31,162 nt of DNA, from assembly GCA_964482685.1 (NCBI GenBank), contig CAYZZA010000009.1, forward strand, positions 1 through 31,162, in the 5' to 3' direction. The notes beneath the pieces are model-generated. The model made no database searches. It worked only from the letters and a program-made list of their open reading frames with translations, and had not been told where the DNA came from. The position numbers and the translations under genes were made by a program. The DNA comes from CAYZZA01 sp964482685 (lineage in GTDB: Bacteria > Bacillota > Bacilli > Lactobacillales > Carnobacteriaceae_A). Below, piece by piece: positions 9,040 through 17,123 of the stretch; position 1 is the first letter of the stretch, and each line of letters opens with the position of its first letter.

Positions 9040-11262
9040 TTATTCCTGCTTTTCGATCGGAGCAAAGGCCGCTAGGAGTCTTTTAATCCCTACTCCTGGA
9101 AAGGCAATGTCTATTTGGAGCGTTTCGGCTTGCCCGGTAACTTTTACAACCGTCCCCACTCCCCATGTTTTATGCTTGGCTTTGTCGCCAGCTACCCATT
9201 GCTCTTTTTCTGCACCGACTGCACCAGTCGGTGTATACACTGTACTTTGGGCACGCCCTGTTGTCCCTTTTTGTTGCCTAGACCAAAATGTAGAAGGGGA
9301 GCCAAAGGAGCGAGCTTGTTGTCCGTCTACTTGTTCCACGACTTCTGGGGTCAGCTCATCTAAGAAACGAGACGGGCGGTTGGCTTGAGTCTTCCCATAA
9401 AAGAATCGTGAATACGCATTTGTTAAAAATAATTTTTGCTCGGCACGGGTAATGCCTACATAGGCCAATCGTCTTTCTTCTTCTAGTTCATCTTCTTCTA
9501 ATAAGGCACGTGAAAGTGGAAACAGTCCTTCTTCCATGCCAATCAAGAAGACAACCGAAAATTCCAATCCTTTGGCTGCATGAAGCGTCATCAACGTCAC
9601 TTCGCCTGCATCTTCTGTCTCTAACGTATCTAAATCAGAGACAAGAGCCAAATCCGTTAGAAAAGACAACAAATCCTTCTCTTGGCTATCGGTTCGATCA
9701 AACTGCCTAGTCACTGTCAGAAATTCTTCAATGTTCTCCAACCGTGCTTCAGCTTCTAGCGTTCGTTCTTTTTTTAAAGCATCAAGATAACCAGAACGTT
9801 CCAACATTTGTTCGGTCAACTCAGTCACAGAGACAAATTCAGCCATCTCTCGCAGTTGTTTGATTGTTACTGCAAAATTCTCCAATGCTGAAGCCACTTT
9901 TCCTGTCAGAGGGGTGATGTTGATATTAAGTGCTGTTTCATATAAAGACCAATCCAAGCTATCCGCTGCGTCAGATAGTTTGAGCAAGGTCCCTGGACCA
10001 ATGCCTCGTTTTGGCTCATTGACAATGCGACGGAAACTAAAGTTGTCACTCGGGTTGACGATGAGGTTTAAATAAGCAAGCACATCTTTGATTTCTTTTC
10101 GTTCGTAAAACTTATGTCCACCAATCATTTTATACGGGACGTTGGCTTTCACCAATGTTTCTTCCATAGCACGCGACTGGGCATTGGTTCGGTACAAGAC
10201 CGCAAAGTCACCGTATGTGTACCCAGCATGTGCCTCCATTTCTTTTTGGATGTTGGCTACAACAAAACGGGCTTCGTCTTGTTCAGATTGTGCACGGTAA
10301 TACGAAAGCAACTCGCCTTCTTGGTTATCTGTCCACAACTTCTTCTCTTTTCGTTTTGTATTGTGAGCAATGACATCGTTTGCTGCTTTTAAAATGGTTT
10401 TAGTGGAGCGATAGTTTTGCTCCAACACAATGACGGATGCATCGGGATAATCTTTTTCAAAATTCAATATGTTGTCCATATCAGCTCCACGCCATCCATA
10501 AATACTCTGGTCTGCGTCTCCTACCACACACAAGTTTTTAAATCGTTCGGCTAACAAGTAGACTAGACGATACTGAGCGTGGTTGGTATCTTGGTATTCA
10601 TCTACATGAATGTATTGGAAGCGTGTTTGGTAATACTCTAGCACGTCTGGTTTTTCTTCAAACAACCGAACGGTCAACATGATCAAATCATCAAAATCAA
10701 CGGCTTCACTCCGTCTCAATTCATGTTGGTAATCGTCGTAGCAATCTGCGACAAGTTTCTCAAAAAAAGAAGACGCTTGTGCGCGAAACATCCGTTCATT
10801 CATCAATTCGTTTTTGGCATTGCTAATGGCACCCAAAATTGCACGTGGGTTGTATTTTTTCGGATCTATGTTGCGATTTTTCAAAATCCGTTTCATTAAT
10901 GTCAATTGCTCAGACGGATCACTAATGGTAAAGGAGCGGTTGTAGCCAATTTTGTCACTGTCTCTTCTTAAAATCCGCACACACAACGAGTGAAAGGTGG
11001 AAATCCACACGTCTGCGCCTCCTTGTTCCACAAGGCGCATGGTACGCTCTTTCATTTCACTGGCTGCTTTGTTTGTAAAGGTAATCGCCAAGATGTTCCA
11101 TGGCTGGATTCCTTTTTCTTGAATTAAATACGCGATGCGGTGGGTCAACACACGTGTTTTCCCACTTCCAGCACCAGCCATAATCAATAAAGGACCTTCT
11201 GTTTCCTTTACTGCTTCGGCTTGTCTTGGGTTCATCCCATTCAGAATGTCGTTACGAAGCAT
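9040..11262 (-). CDS. pcrA: ATP-dependent DNA helicase PcrA (UvrD/Rep family)
   Basis: 3'-5' SF1A helicase for repair, rolling-circle replication and removal of RecA or RNA polymerase from DNA. Motifs present: Walker A AGAGSGKT (about residues 29-36), motif II VDEYQDTN, motif III GDADQSIYGWRG, motif IV QNYRS, motif V TLHAAKGLEF and motif VI VGITRAEQKL, then a C-terminal Tudor-like segment that binds RNA polymerase in B. subtilis. I chose the ATG at 11262 (740 aa) because it has GAGG about 6 nt upstream and aligns with the B. subtilis N-terminus. An ATG 12 nt upstream (11274) is possible, but its SD is too close. It is the first gene of the operon; pcrB, which precedes pcrA in Bacillus, is absent here. 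Confidence 0.96.
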   Translation of the reverse strand: MLRNDILNGMNPRQAEAVKETEGPLLIMAGAGSGKTRVLTHRIAYLIQEKGIQPWNILAITFTNKAASEMKERTMRLVEQGGADVWISTFHSLCVRILRRDSDKIGYNRSFTISDPSEQLTLMKRILKNRNIDPKKYNPRAILGAISNAKNELMNERMFRAQASSFFEKLVADCYDDYQHELRRSEAVDFDDLIMLTVRLFEEKPDVLEYYQTRFQYIHVDEYQDTNHAQYRLVYLLAERFKNLCVVGDADQSIYGWRGADMDNILNFEKDYPDASVIVLEQNYRSTKTILKAANDVIAHNTKRKEKKLWTDNQEGELLSYYRAQSEQDEARFVVANIQKEMEAHAGYTYGDFAVLYRTNAQSRAMEETLVKANVPYKMIGGHKFYERKEIKDVLAYLNLIVNPSDNFSFRRIVNEPKRGIGPGTLLKLSDAADSLDWSLYETALNINITPLTGKVASALENFAVTIKQLREMAEFVSVTELTEQMLERSGYLDALKKERTLEAEARLENIEEFLTVTRQFDRTDSQEKDLLSFLTDLALVSDLDTLETEDAGEVTLMTLHAAKGLEFSVVFLIGMEEGLFPLSRALLEEDELEEERRLAYVGITRAEQKLFLTNAYSRFFYGKTQANRPSRFLDELTPEVVEQVDGQQARSFGSPSTFWSRQQKGTTGRAQSTVYTPTGAVGAEKEQWVAGDKAKHKTWGVGTVVKVTGQAETLQIDIAFPGVGIKRLLAAFAPIEKQE

Positions 11263-11299
11263 TTCATTCCTCATCCTCTCCCAGTTTGTACACTGGCTT

Positions 11300-11328
11300 A
11301 TTATACCGAAAATAGACGGTTCTTTCCA
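11300..11328 (-). promoter_or_regulatory. Promoter of the pcrA-ligA-camS-gatCAB operon
   Basis: On the minus strand TGGAAA (11328-11323) and a perfect TATAAT (11305-11300) are separated by 17 nt. Transcription would start near 11293, inside an imperfect dyad CCAGT-N6-ACTGG (11281-11296), leaving a leader of about 30 nt before pcrA. Confidence 0.65.
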
Positions 11329-11364
11329 TACTTCGCTGTTATGAATGCATGTGGCTTTGCCAAA

Positions 11365-11396
11365 CAAAAAACCGGCCTCTGAAACAGCTTGCCGGT
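11365..11396 (-). terminator. Rho-independent terminator after the EamA gene
   Basis: Minus strand: ACCGGC, a 14-nt loop region, GCCGGT and then TTTTTT. It begins 4 nt past the stop of the EamA gene and separates that operon from the pcrA promoter. Confidence 0.85.
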
Positions 11397-11399
11397 CAA

Positions 11400-12275
11400 T
11401 CAGTTCCTATTCATTTTTACAGTTGGTTTATACTCTGCTAAAAAAGTCGCTCCTAGAATACATACAGCCCCGAACAAATGCAGCACCGTCAGCCGTTCTC
11501 CCAGAAGAAAAACAGAAAAGACTAAAGCGGATAAGGGATCTATGTAACTTAGAATCGCCACAGTTGGAGCCGGTAATTCTTGCAGACTTCCAAAATACAC
11601 TTGGTACGCAAATCCTGTATGTACTACCCCGATAATTCCTAGCAAGAGCAATGGACCAAACGATAAGGTGAACACAGAAGTGCCCCCTTCAATCCAAACA
11701 TACGGAGCCAACGCAACACTGGCGAGCACAAGTTGAAACAAGGTCACATCTTCTTTGCTAATGCCAGTAAAGGTTGTGTTTAATACAATAACTGTGGCGT
11801 AACACGCAGCAGCTAAAAGGGCAAACAAAATGGCGGGACCATTTTGACTCAACAAATCTGCATTTCGTGTCGAAACAGTAAAGCCAAGTCCAACAAACGC
11901 TAGCAAAAGGGCCAACACTTTTTGTCTGGTGACCACCGTTTGTTCAAAAATGAGGAAATACACCATCACAAGGATGGGGGCCGTATAATACAGCATCGTT
12001 GCTTGCGCAATGGATGTGCGCTTATACGCTTCAAATAAAAAGACCCAGTTCAACCCCATAAACAAGCCCGATAAAAACAAAGGGAATGCTTGTTTTTTAG
12101 CTGACTCTATATTGGGCTTTCTCGTTTTAACCACACTTACCGTAAGTAAAAACACACTGCCGATGGCTGCGCGATAAAACGCAATCTCACTGCTGCGCAG
12201 TGGAATGTTTCGCACAAACAACCCAATCGACCCAAATAAAATCATCGTGAAAATGACTCTTTTTTTTGCACTCAT
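11400..12275 (-). CDS. EamA/DMT-family permease
   Basis: Integral membrane protein of the drug/metabolite transporter superfamily (291 aa) with about ten hydrophobic segments arranged as two EamA repeats (about residues 5-135 and 145-285). Such proteins export or import small metabolites; the substrate cannot be read from the sequence. The start at 12275 (MSAKKR...) lies 2 nt after the purB stop. Only a weak GAAAG precedes it, so translation is probably coupled to purB; the ORF continues upstream inside purB without a better start. In Bacillus the pur operon continues from purB with purC and the rest; here this permease takes that position and a terminator follows. Confidence 0.85.
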   Translation of the reverse strand: MSAKKRVIFTMILFGSIGLFVRNIPLRSSEIAFYRAAIGSVFLLTVSVVKTRKPNIESAKKQAFPLFLSGLFMGLNWVFLFEAYKRTSIAQATMLYYTAPILVMVYFLIFEQTVVTRQKVLALLLAFVGLGFTVSTRNADLLSQNGPAILFALLAAACYATVIVLNTTFTGISKEDVTLFQLVLASVALAPYVWIEGGTSVFTLSFGPLLLLGIIGVVHTGFAYQVYFGSLQELPAPTVAILSYIDPLSALVFSVFLLGERLTVLHLFGAVCILGATFLAEYKPTVKMNRN

Positions 12276-12277
12276 GG

Positions 12278-13591
12278 TTAGTGATCTTTCGTTGGAGAAA
12301 GCAAGCCAACGCGCGCGAAAATCCAATCGACTTGTGTCAGGTGACGTGTGTAGTCAAAGGCTGCTTCGATGTCTGTTGGAGACAAGATTGACTGGATTCT
12401 TGGGTGTTGTTCAACTAGTGTACGGAAAGATTGTTGTGTCTCCCAAGAAGTCGCCGTCAATGGCTGAATCAAGTCATACGCTTCTTCACGTGACATGCCC
12501 TTTTCGATTAACTGAAGCAGAACCGGTTGGCTATAGATCAATCCATAGGTGGCGTCCATGTTTCGTTTCATGTTTTCTGGATACACTGTTAGCGTCTTCA
12601 TAATGCCCGTAAACCGGTGTAGGATATAATCCAACAAAATGGTGGCATCTGGCAGCATAATGCGCTCTGCTGAAGAGTGGGATATATCTCGTTCATGCCA
12701 GAGAGAGATGTTTTCATACGCGGGCACCATGTATCCGCGAATAATTCGAGCCAAACCGGTTACGTTTTCGGATCCGATTGGGTTGCGTTTGTGTGGCATT
12801 GCCGAGGAGCCTTTTTGACCTTTGGCAAAATACTCTTCCACTTCTCGCGTTTCTGATTTTTGTAATCCACGAATTTCAGTCGCAAACTTCTCGATACTTG
12901 TAGCAATTAAAGCCAAAGTAGCAAGATACTCCGCGTGGAGGTCACGTGGGAGCACTTGTGTGGAAATCTCTTGTGGACGGATGCCTAAGGCCTCACAGAC
13001 AAGTTCTTCCACCTGTGGAGGTACGTTGGCAAAGGTGCCAACTGCACCACTAATCTTTCCAGCTTCTACCCCTTCAGCAGCAGCTTCAAAGCGAACCAGA
13101 TGGCGCTTCATCTCTGAATACCAAAGAGCGAGCTTTAATCCAAACGTGGTGGGTTCTGCATGCACTCCGTGAGTCCGTCCCATCATCACCGTATCTTTGT
13201 ATTGCACGGCTTGTGTAGCCAATTGGTCCGTTAGACCTTGTAATCCCACCCGAAGAAGATCATTGGCTTGTTTCAAAATATAGCCATTGGCTGTATCCAC
13301 CACATCGGTACTTGTGAGTCCATAATGCACCCATTTTCGCTCGTCGCCAAGTGTTTCGGACACAGCGCGCGTAAACGCGACAACGTCATGACGAGTTTCT
13401 TGTTCAATCTCTTCGATTCGTGCCACATCAAAAGACGCCTTGGCACGAATGGTTTGGCTGTCTTCTTCTGGAATCACACCGAGTGTTGCCCACGCTTCTA
13501 CTGCGGCTATTTCTACTTCTAACCATGCTTCATACCGGTTTTGTTGCGTCCAAATCGCACCCATCTCAGGGCGTGTGTACCGTTCAATCAT
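12278..13591 (-). CDS. purB: Adenylosuccinate lyase
   Basis: Catalyses two fumarate eliminations: SAICAR to AICAR in de novo purine synthesis, and adenylosuccinate to AMP in IMP-to-AMP conversion. Fumarase/aspartase-family residues are present: H68 in the TRHDV segment, H141 in GRTHGVHAEP and the flexible signature loop GSSAMPHKRNP (261-271) with catalytic S262. The length is 437 aa. I chose the ATG at 13591 because AAGGAG lies 9 nt upstream and the protein then begins MIERYTRPEM as in homologues. It overlaps the PurK-like gene by 8 nt (ATGATTGA), and its SD lies in a palindrome. Because no other pur gene is in the window, the AMP branch may be its main job (inference). Confidence 0.96.
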   Translation of the reverse strand: MIERYTRPEMGAIWTQQNRYEAWLEVEIAAVEAWATLGVIPEEDSQTIRAKASFDVARIEEIEQETRHDVVAFTRAVSETLGDERKWVHYGLTSTDVVDTANGYILKQANDLLRVGLQGLTDQLATQAVQYKDTVMMGRTHGVHAEPTTFGLKLALWYSEMKRHLVRFEAAAEGVEAGKISGAVGTFANVPPQVEELVCEALGIRPQEISTQVLPRDLHAEYLATLALIATSIEKFATEIRGLQKSETREVEEYFAKGQKGSSAMPHKRNPIGSENVTGLARIIRGYMVPAYENISLWHERDISHSSAERIMLPDATILLDYILHRFTGIMKTLTVYPENMKRNMDATYGLIYSQPVLLQLIEKGMSREEAYDLIQPLTATSWETQQSFRTLVEQHPRIQSILSPTDIEAAFDYTRHLTQVDWIFARVGLLSPTKDH

Positions 13592-14726
13592 GTAAGGAGG
13601 CTCCTTCCCATAAATCAATTAATGATAATGTCTCCAGTGTTTGTGCCAATCCTTTTGAGGGAATGACGACTACACCGATTTCATGTTTGTATCTATCTGT
13701 TGTACTTCCAGGATAAAAATAAAAAGTCCAATTTGGTTTCAATGGAATTTGATGAATCACTTTGTCTAGATGGGCGTGGTGAAAAGGCATCAACACAGAC
13801 TCTCCATGCACAACAGGAGAATCAAGAGGCCAATTGACAATTCCCCTTACGTGTGCTTCAAACTGTGTCAATGTGGTGTTTTTACTTGTGTAGCCTCCTG
13901 CCAAATGAGGCCCCATCACAAGTCGATTGACATATAATGTCCCTGTTGCTGTTACCAACAATTCCAAAGACAAAGAGCCAACTATGTCCAACTGGCGAGA
14001 AAGATACAACGCAATCCGTGCTACTTCCTCTTCTACTTCAAGTTCAATTCGAGCAGGTGTGATGACTTGATACAATTCATCCCCACGAAAGACCAACTCA
14101 GATACTGGGTGCGTAATTTGTTGTCCCGCTTGGTTTCGGGTCACGGTGATTTCCAATTCTCGTTCATACGGAATCAACGCTTCCAATACACAAACTCCTT
14201 TTTTTAACAACGCACTTGCTTGCTCAATGTCTTCTTCTCCATAGAGCACAAATTGCTCATTAAAATGTTTATCGGTTCGATTTGTTTTCATGACACACGG
14301 ATACCCAATACTGACAATCGCTTTGTGAATATCGTCCACTGTAACAATCGTGGCATAAGGAGCAATGTTGATGCTATTTGCTTCTAGATACGTCTTTTGA
14401 AGGACACGATCTTGTACAATTGACAACAACTCTTCTCCTTGTGGAACAGGTACCGTCTTTTGAAGGTATCCAATCATCTCTGGTGGGAGATCTTCTGATT
14501 CATACACCAAAAAGTCACTTCGAAATGCCAATTCAGTCAATGCTTCTTTGTTGGTGTATGCACCAATAATTGCCCAATCTGCCGCTTTTACAATCGGCGC
14601 TGACTTGTCACTGCAATACACAACTACTTGAAAACCCATGATCTTAGCCGTTTTCACGAGCTCATATGCCATGATGCTTTCTCCAATCAAACCCATTGTT
14701 TTGCCAGGCGGTATCCAATTTGTCAT
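13584..14726 (-). CDS. Degenerate PurK-like ATP-grasp protein
   Basis: 380 aa, colinear with N5-carboxyaminoimidazole ribonucleotide synthase (PurK) over its length and in the usual position before purB. Key PurK residues are changed. The N-terminal GGGQLGKM loop is GESIMAYE (15-22); the glycine-rich ATP lid after KTxR reads TDKHFNEQ (151-158) in place of GGYDGKGQ; the NELAPRPHNSGHYT motif reads NRLVMGPHLAGGYT (267-280), which replaces a metal-binding Glu with R268. The ATP-grasp Lys (K147) and one acidic ligand (E255) remain. Canonical activity is doubtful. It could be a repurposed ATP-grasp ligase, a regulatory pseudoenzyme or a gene kept for coupling to purB. I chose the start at 14726 because AGAGG lies 9 nt upstream; an ATG at 14735 overlaps the UPF0316 stop by 8 nt. 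Comparison is with B. subtilis PurK from memory. Confidence 0.8.
   Translation of the reverse strand: MTNWIPPGKTMGLIGESIMAYELVKTAKIMGFQVVVYCSDKSAPIVKAADWAIIGAYTNKEALTELAFRSDFLVYESEDLPPEMIGYLQKTVPVPQGEELLSIVQDRVLQKTYLEANSINIAPYATIVTVDDIHKAIVSIGYPCVMKTNRTDKHFNEQFVLYGEEDIEQASALLKKGVCVLEALIPYERELEITVTRNQAGQQITHPVSELVFRGDELYQVITPARIELEVEEEVARIALYLSRQLDIVGSLSLELLVTATGTLYVNRLVMGPHLAGGYTSKNTTLTQFEAHVRGIVNWPLDSPVVHGESVLMPFHHAHLDKVIHQIPLKPNWTFYFYPGSTTDRYKHEIGVVVIPSKGLAQTLETLSLIDLWEGASLHD
13594..13606 (-). promoter_or_regulatory. Self-complementary ribosome-binding site of purB
   Basis: The minus strand reads AAGGAGCCTCCTT, a palindrome that contains the purB SD (AAGGAG, 13606-13601) and its own complement just before the ATG. 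It can fold as a 5-bp stem with a 3-nt loop. It lies in the last codons of the PurK-like gene, so ribosomes finishing that gene would open it. Confidence 0.5.
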
Positions 14727-14727
14727 C

Positions 14728-15369
14728 TTAGTCATCCTCTGTTCTTTTTTCTACTTGTTCTTGGGTAGAGTCATTAGACGCAGTATCTGATTTTTTTTCA
14801 GTTTCTTTGTTCATCTTGGCTGTAAATGCTTTTTTCTCTTTTTTCATACGTTTGGTCCAAAACCCACCGTTGATGTACTTCGGTTCATAAGACACCACAA
14901 ACGCTTTGGGTTCCATCTCTTCAATCTCATGGTACAGCGTACGTTCATTAGCTCGTGGCGTTAGTATTTCCAAAACGTGTCGGTCTCCTTCTCGTCCTTG
15001 TGCACGCGTAGATGTAACTCCATACCCTCGTGAACGCAGCTCGTTGGCTGTCCCATATGCAGTATCTGGCACAATTGCAGTAACCAAAATGTATCCAAGG
15101 GCTAGTTTGTTCTCAATCTTCATGCCTACTAATATCCCCATCCCGTATCCGAGCGCATAGGCCAATATGTTCCAAAAATTGTCTAGATTGTCTAAAACCA
15201 GACCTAGCCCAAAAACATATATGGTCACTTCAATCATAGAGATAATTGGCGCAGCAGACTGATACCCTTTCATGGTGAGCATCATGCGGATAGTACTGAG
15301 CGACACGTATACAACATTAATCATAAAAATTAAACCTAAAATTCCCCAATTGATTTCCACTTGCTTCAT
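14728..15369 (-). CDS. UPF0316 / DUF2179 membrane protein (YebE-like)
   Basis: 213-aa membrane protein. Three hydrophobic segments (about residues 8-30, 44-64 and 68-88) form the UPF0316 membrane part, followed by a cytosolic DUF2179 domain (about 95-170) and a Lys/Glu-rich disordered tail. Function is unknown; DUF2179 domains are found in YitT-family proteins and may bind a small ligand. B. subtilis has a UPF0316 gene (yebE) just before purE-purK-purB, so position is conserved although purE is missing here. I chose the start at 15369 (MKQVEINWG) with a close GAGAGAGG; seven further codons lie upstream in frame. Confidence 0.85.
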   Translation of the reverse strand: MKQVEINWGILGLIFMINVVYVSLSTIRMMLTMKGYQSAAPIISMIEVTIYVFGLGLVLDNLDNFWNILAYALGYGMGILVGMKIENKLALGYILVTAIVPDTAYGTANELRSRGYGVTSTRAQGREGDRHVLEILTPRANERTLYHEIEEMEPKAFVVSYEPKYINGGFWTKRMKKEKKAFTAKMNKETEKKSDTASNDSTQEQVEKRTEDD

Positions 15370-15456
15370 CCTCTCTCGAATCCAAAACAACTGATTATGG
15401 CTGAGTGTCTGTACTATTTATTCTGTGCTTCTTTGTGGTTATCTGTCTTCTAATAG

Positions 15457-15497
15457 GAATAAAAAGGTCCGGGAATGAGTCCCGGACCTTTTTATTC
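15457..15497 (-). terminator. Strong bidirectional terminator after the CNNM/CorC gene
   Basis: A perfect stem of 17 bp (15457-15473 with 15481-15497) encloses the loop AATGAGT. Its base is A5/T5, so it has a U-run on either strand. It ends the minus-strand CNNM gene 30 nt after its stop and insulates the UPF0316-purB operon. Confidence 0.92.
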
Positions 15498-15527
15498 TTC
15501 ACCTAGGTGTGAAAAGTCACCGTTCAC

Positions 15528-16862
15528 TCAATGTGTTGTTTCCTCTTCATCTATTACAAGTGGCTCTACGACTAGATGAGTGATACGTGAGCTTTCTACT
15601 TTATTCACCCGCAACAGCAGCGTATCTTTTCGAATTTCTGCGTCCTCACCATTTTGTGGAATAGAACCAAATTCTGTAATAAAATATCCCGCAATGGTAT
15701 CGACATCTTCTGAGTTAAAGGTTGTTTGAAAATATTCATTAAATTTATCTAATGGCAATGCGCCATCTACAAGAAAGCTTTTGCCTTCCATTGGAACAAT
15801 AGATTGATAAATCTCGTCGTACTCATCGTCAATTTCCCCAACGATTTCTTCCAACAAGTCTTCAAGAGTCACAATCCCAACAATTCCACCATATTCATCG
15901 TTTAAGATAGCCAACTGATTGCGTGTCCGCTTTAACTCATACAATAAATCATCAATGTAAATTGTTTCGGGGACAAAAAGAGGCTCATTCATAATGTCTT
16001 TTAAATCAATCGTTTTTAAGGTTTTCTCTTTGGATGCTTTCAATAAATTTTTTACGTGGACAATTCCTAAAATATTGTCCTTGTCCTCAAAATAAATAGG
16101 TACACGTGAATACTGTACTTCGAGCAACTTATCAATATTGATCTCGTTGCCGTCATCGTAATCTAACATGAAGGTATCGGTTCGTGGAACCATGACTTCT
16201 CTAGCAATTTTGTTGTCTAGAGACAAGACACCTTTTAACATAGAAAACTCTGCAATATCAATGACTTCATTTTGACGACTTTGATCAAGATAAGATCGAA
16301 ACTCATCTCGCGTCATCGTTTCTTTTGCAGCATCAAAATCAACAGGTGTAATCTTTTTCAAAACACGCGTTGAGCTAGAAATCAACCAGATGAATGGTTT
16401 TAGTAAGGCTTGAATCCCCACAATCAGTCCAGACACATTCATCGCAATTTTTTCTGGTTGCTGCAAGGCGTATTCTTTTGGGTATGTTTCTCCCAAAACT
16501 AACGTGACGTAAGCAACACCTATCGTCAGAAGTACGATGATTAATTCCGTAGCTCCTTTGAAATTCCCTACGGCTGCAGCTAAAACAGGTGCAAAATGAT
16601 AGGCTGCAAAAGCACTATTCAAAAAGCCAACGAGAATAATCATGACATGCAGTGTGTGCAACAAGTCGTCTGATTGTTCCAACAACTTCATGACACGCAT
16701 CGCTTTTTTATTTCCTACTGAAGAAAGTTCATTTATTTTGGTTTGACTCAGTGACACGAAGGCCATTTCTGCTGCTGCAAAAAGACCATTGGTGGCCACT
16801 AAAATTACTACCAGGATAATCTGCCGCGTAAGCGGCCACGTACTCCCGGGGTCTCCGTTCAT
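15528..16862 (-). CDS. CNNM/CorC-family CBS-domain membrane protein (hemolysin-like)
   Basis: 444 aa. In order: an N-terminal DUF21 (CNNM) membrane domain with about four hydrophobic segments (residues 10-190) including the LVLGETYPKE motif, a tandem CBS pair (about 210-340) and a C-terminal CorC_HlyC domain (about 355-435). Bacterial homologues are implicated in Mg2+ efflux or Mg2+/Co2+ homeostasis; the older name hemolysin C is misleading. AAGGAGA precedes the ATG. It has its own candidate promoter upstream and a strong terminator downstream, so it appears monocistronic. The transport substrate is inferred from the family. Confidence 0.9.
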   Translation of the reverse strand: MNGDPGSTWPLTRQIILVVILVATNGLFAAAEMAFVSLSQTKINELSSVGNKKAMRVMKLLEQSDDLLHTLHVMIILVGFLNSAFAAYHFAPVLAAAVGNFKGATELIIVLLTIGVAYVTLVLGETYPKEYALQQPEKIAMNVSGLIVGIQALLKPFIWLISSSTRVLKKITPVDFDAAKETMTRDEFRSYLDQSRQNEVIDIAEFSMLKGVLSLDNKIAREVMVPRTDTFMLDYDDGNEINIDKLLEVQYSRVPIYFEDKDNILGIVHVKNLLKASKEKTLKTIDLKDIMNEPLFVPETIYIDDLLYELKRTRNQLAILNDEYGGIVGIVTLEDLLEEIVGEIDDEYDEIYQSIVPMEGKSFLVDGALPLDKFNEYFQTTFNSEDVDTIAGYFITEFGSIPQNGEDAEIRKDTLLLRVNKVESSRITHLVVEPLVIDEEETTH

Positions 16863-16918
16863 TTATTTATCTTCTCCTTTTATGTGCATACATTCAAAAC
16901 GTTATAAAAATCATCGTT

Positions 16919-16947
16919 ATCATACCATATACCGCTCAGATGCACAA
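16919..16947 (-). promoter_or_regulatory. Candidate promoter of the CNNM/CorC gene
   Basis: Minus strand TTGTGC (16947-16942), 17-nt spacer, TATGAT (16924-16919). The predicted start near 16912 gives a leader of about 50 nt, too short for a classical Mg2+ riboswitch. Confidence 0.55.
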
Positions 16948-17003
16948 TCCAGGCTCCTAGTAGCTCGCATCCAGAAACCACTGCATCACCGCATTTTGAG
17001 CGC

Positions 17004-17034
17004 GCTACCTTCTTTTTTAAGGTTGCTTTTTTTT
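17004..17034 (+). terminator. Terminator-like hairpin with U8 on the plus strand
   Basis: Plus strand GCTACCTT, a 7-nt loop, AAGGTTGC (one mismatch) and then eight T. No plus-strand gene precedes it, so it either terminates an unrecognised short transcript or is incidental to the structured region. On the minus strand it has no U-tract after the stem. Confidence 0.4.
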
Positions 17035-17045
17035 AGGTAGAGAAC

Positions 17046-17071
17046 GAGCCCATTCTTTTAAAAATGGGCTC
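17046..17071 (-). terminator. Hairpin downstream of the TIM-barrel gene
   Basis: GAGCCCATT/AATGGGCTC is a perfect 9-bp stem with an 8-nt A/T loop, 53 nt past the stop at 17124. The minus-strand tail (GTTCTC) is poor in T, so termination would be weak. Confidence 0.4.
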
Positions 17072-17123
17072 TCATTTTGGTCCCACGAGCTACTTTCCAA
17101 AAGATGACGTATTAAGTCCAAGT

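Larger units (their letters stand above)
16959..17094. repeat. Nested inverted-repeat region, possible structured RNA
   Basis: A perfect 9-bp outer inverted repeat (AGTAGCTCG at 16959-16967, CGAGCTACT at 17086-17094) encloses two further ones: CTACCT/AGGTAG (17005-17010, 17035-17040) and GAGCCCATT/AATGGGCTC (17046-17054, 17063-17071). Together they could fold into a branched structure of about 135 nt. On the minus strand it would be the 3' UTR of the TIM-barrel gene, ending just before the -35 box of the CNNM gene. I do not recognise a known RNA family. Confidence 0.5.

Noticed and set aside
12276..12326. Upstream extension of the EamA ORF into purB
   Set aside because: The extension reads the purB C-terminal codons in another frame and lacks an SD; EamA proteins start near the MSAKKR residue.
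16863..17123. Mg2+-sensing M-box or Mn2+ yybP-ykoY riboswitch ahead of the CNNM/CorC gene
   Set aside because: The conserved sequence blocks of either class are absent, and the likely CNNM promoter lies downstream of the structured region, leaving only about 50 nt of leader.
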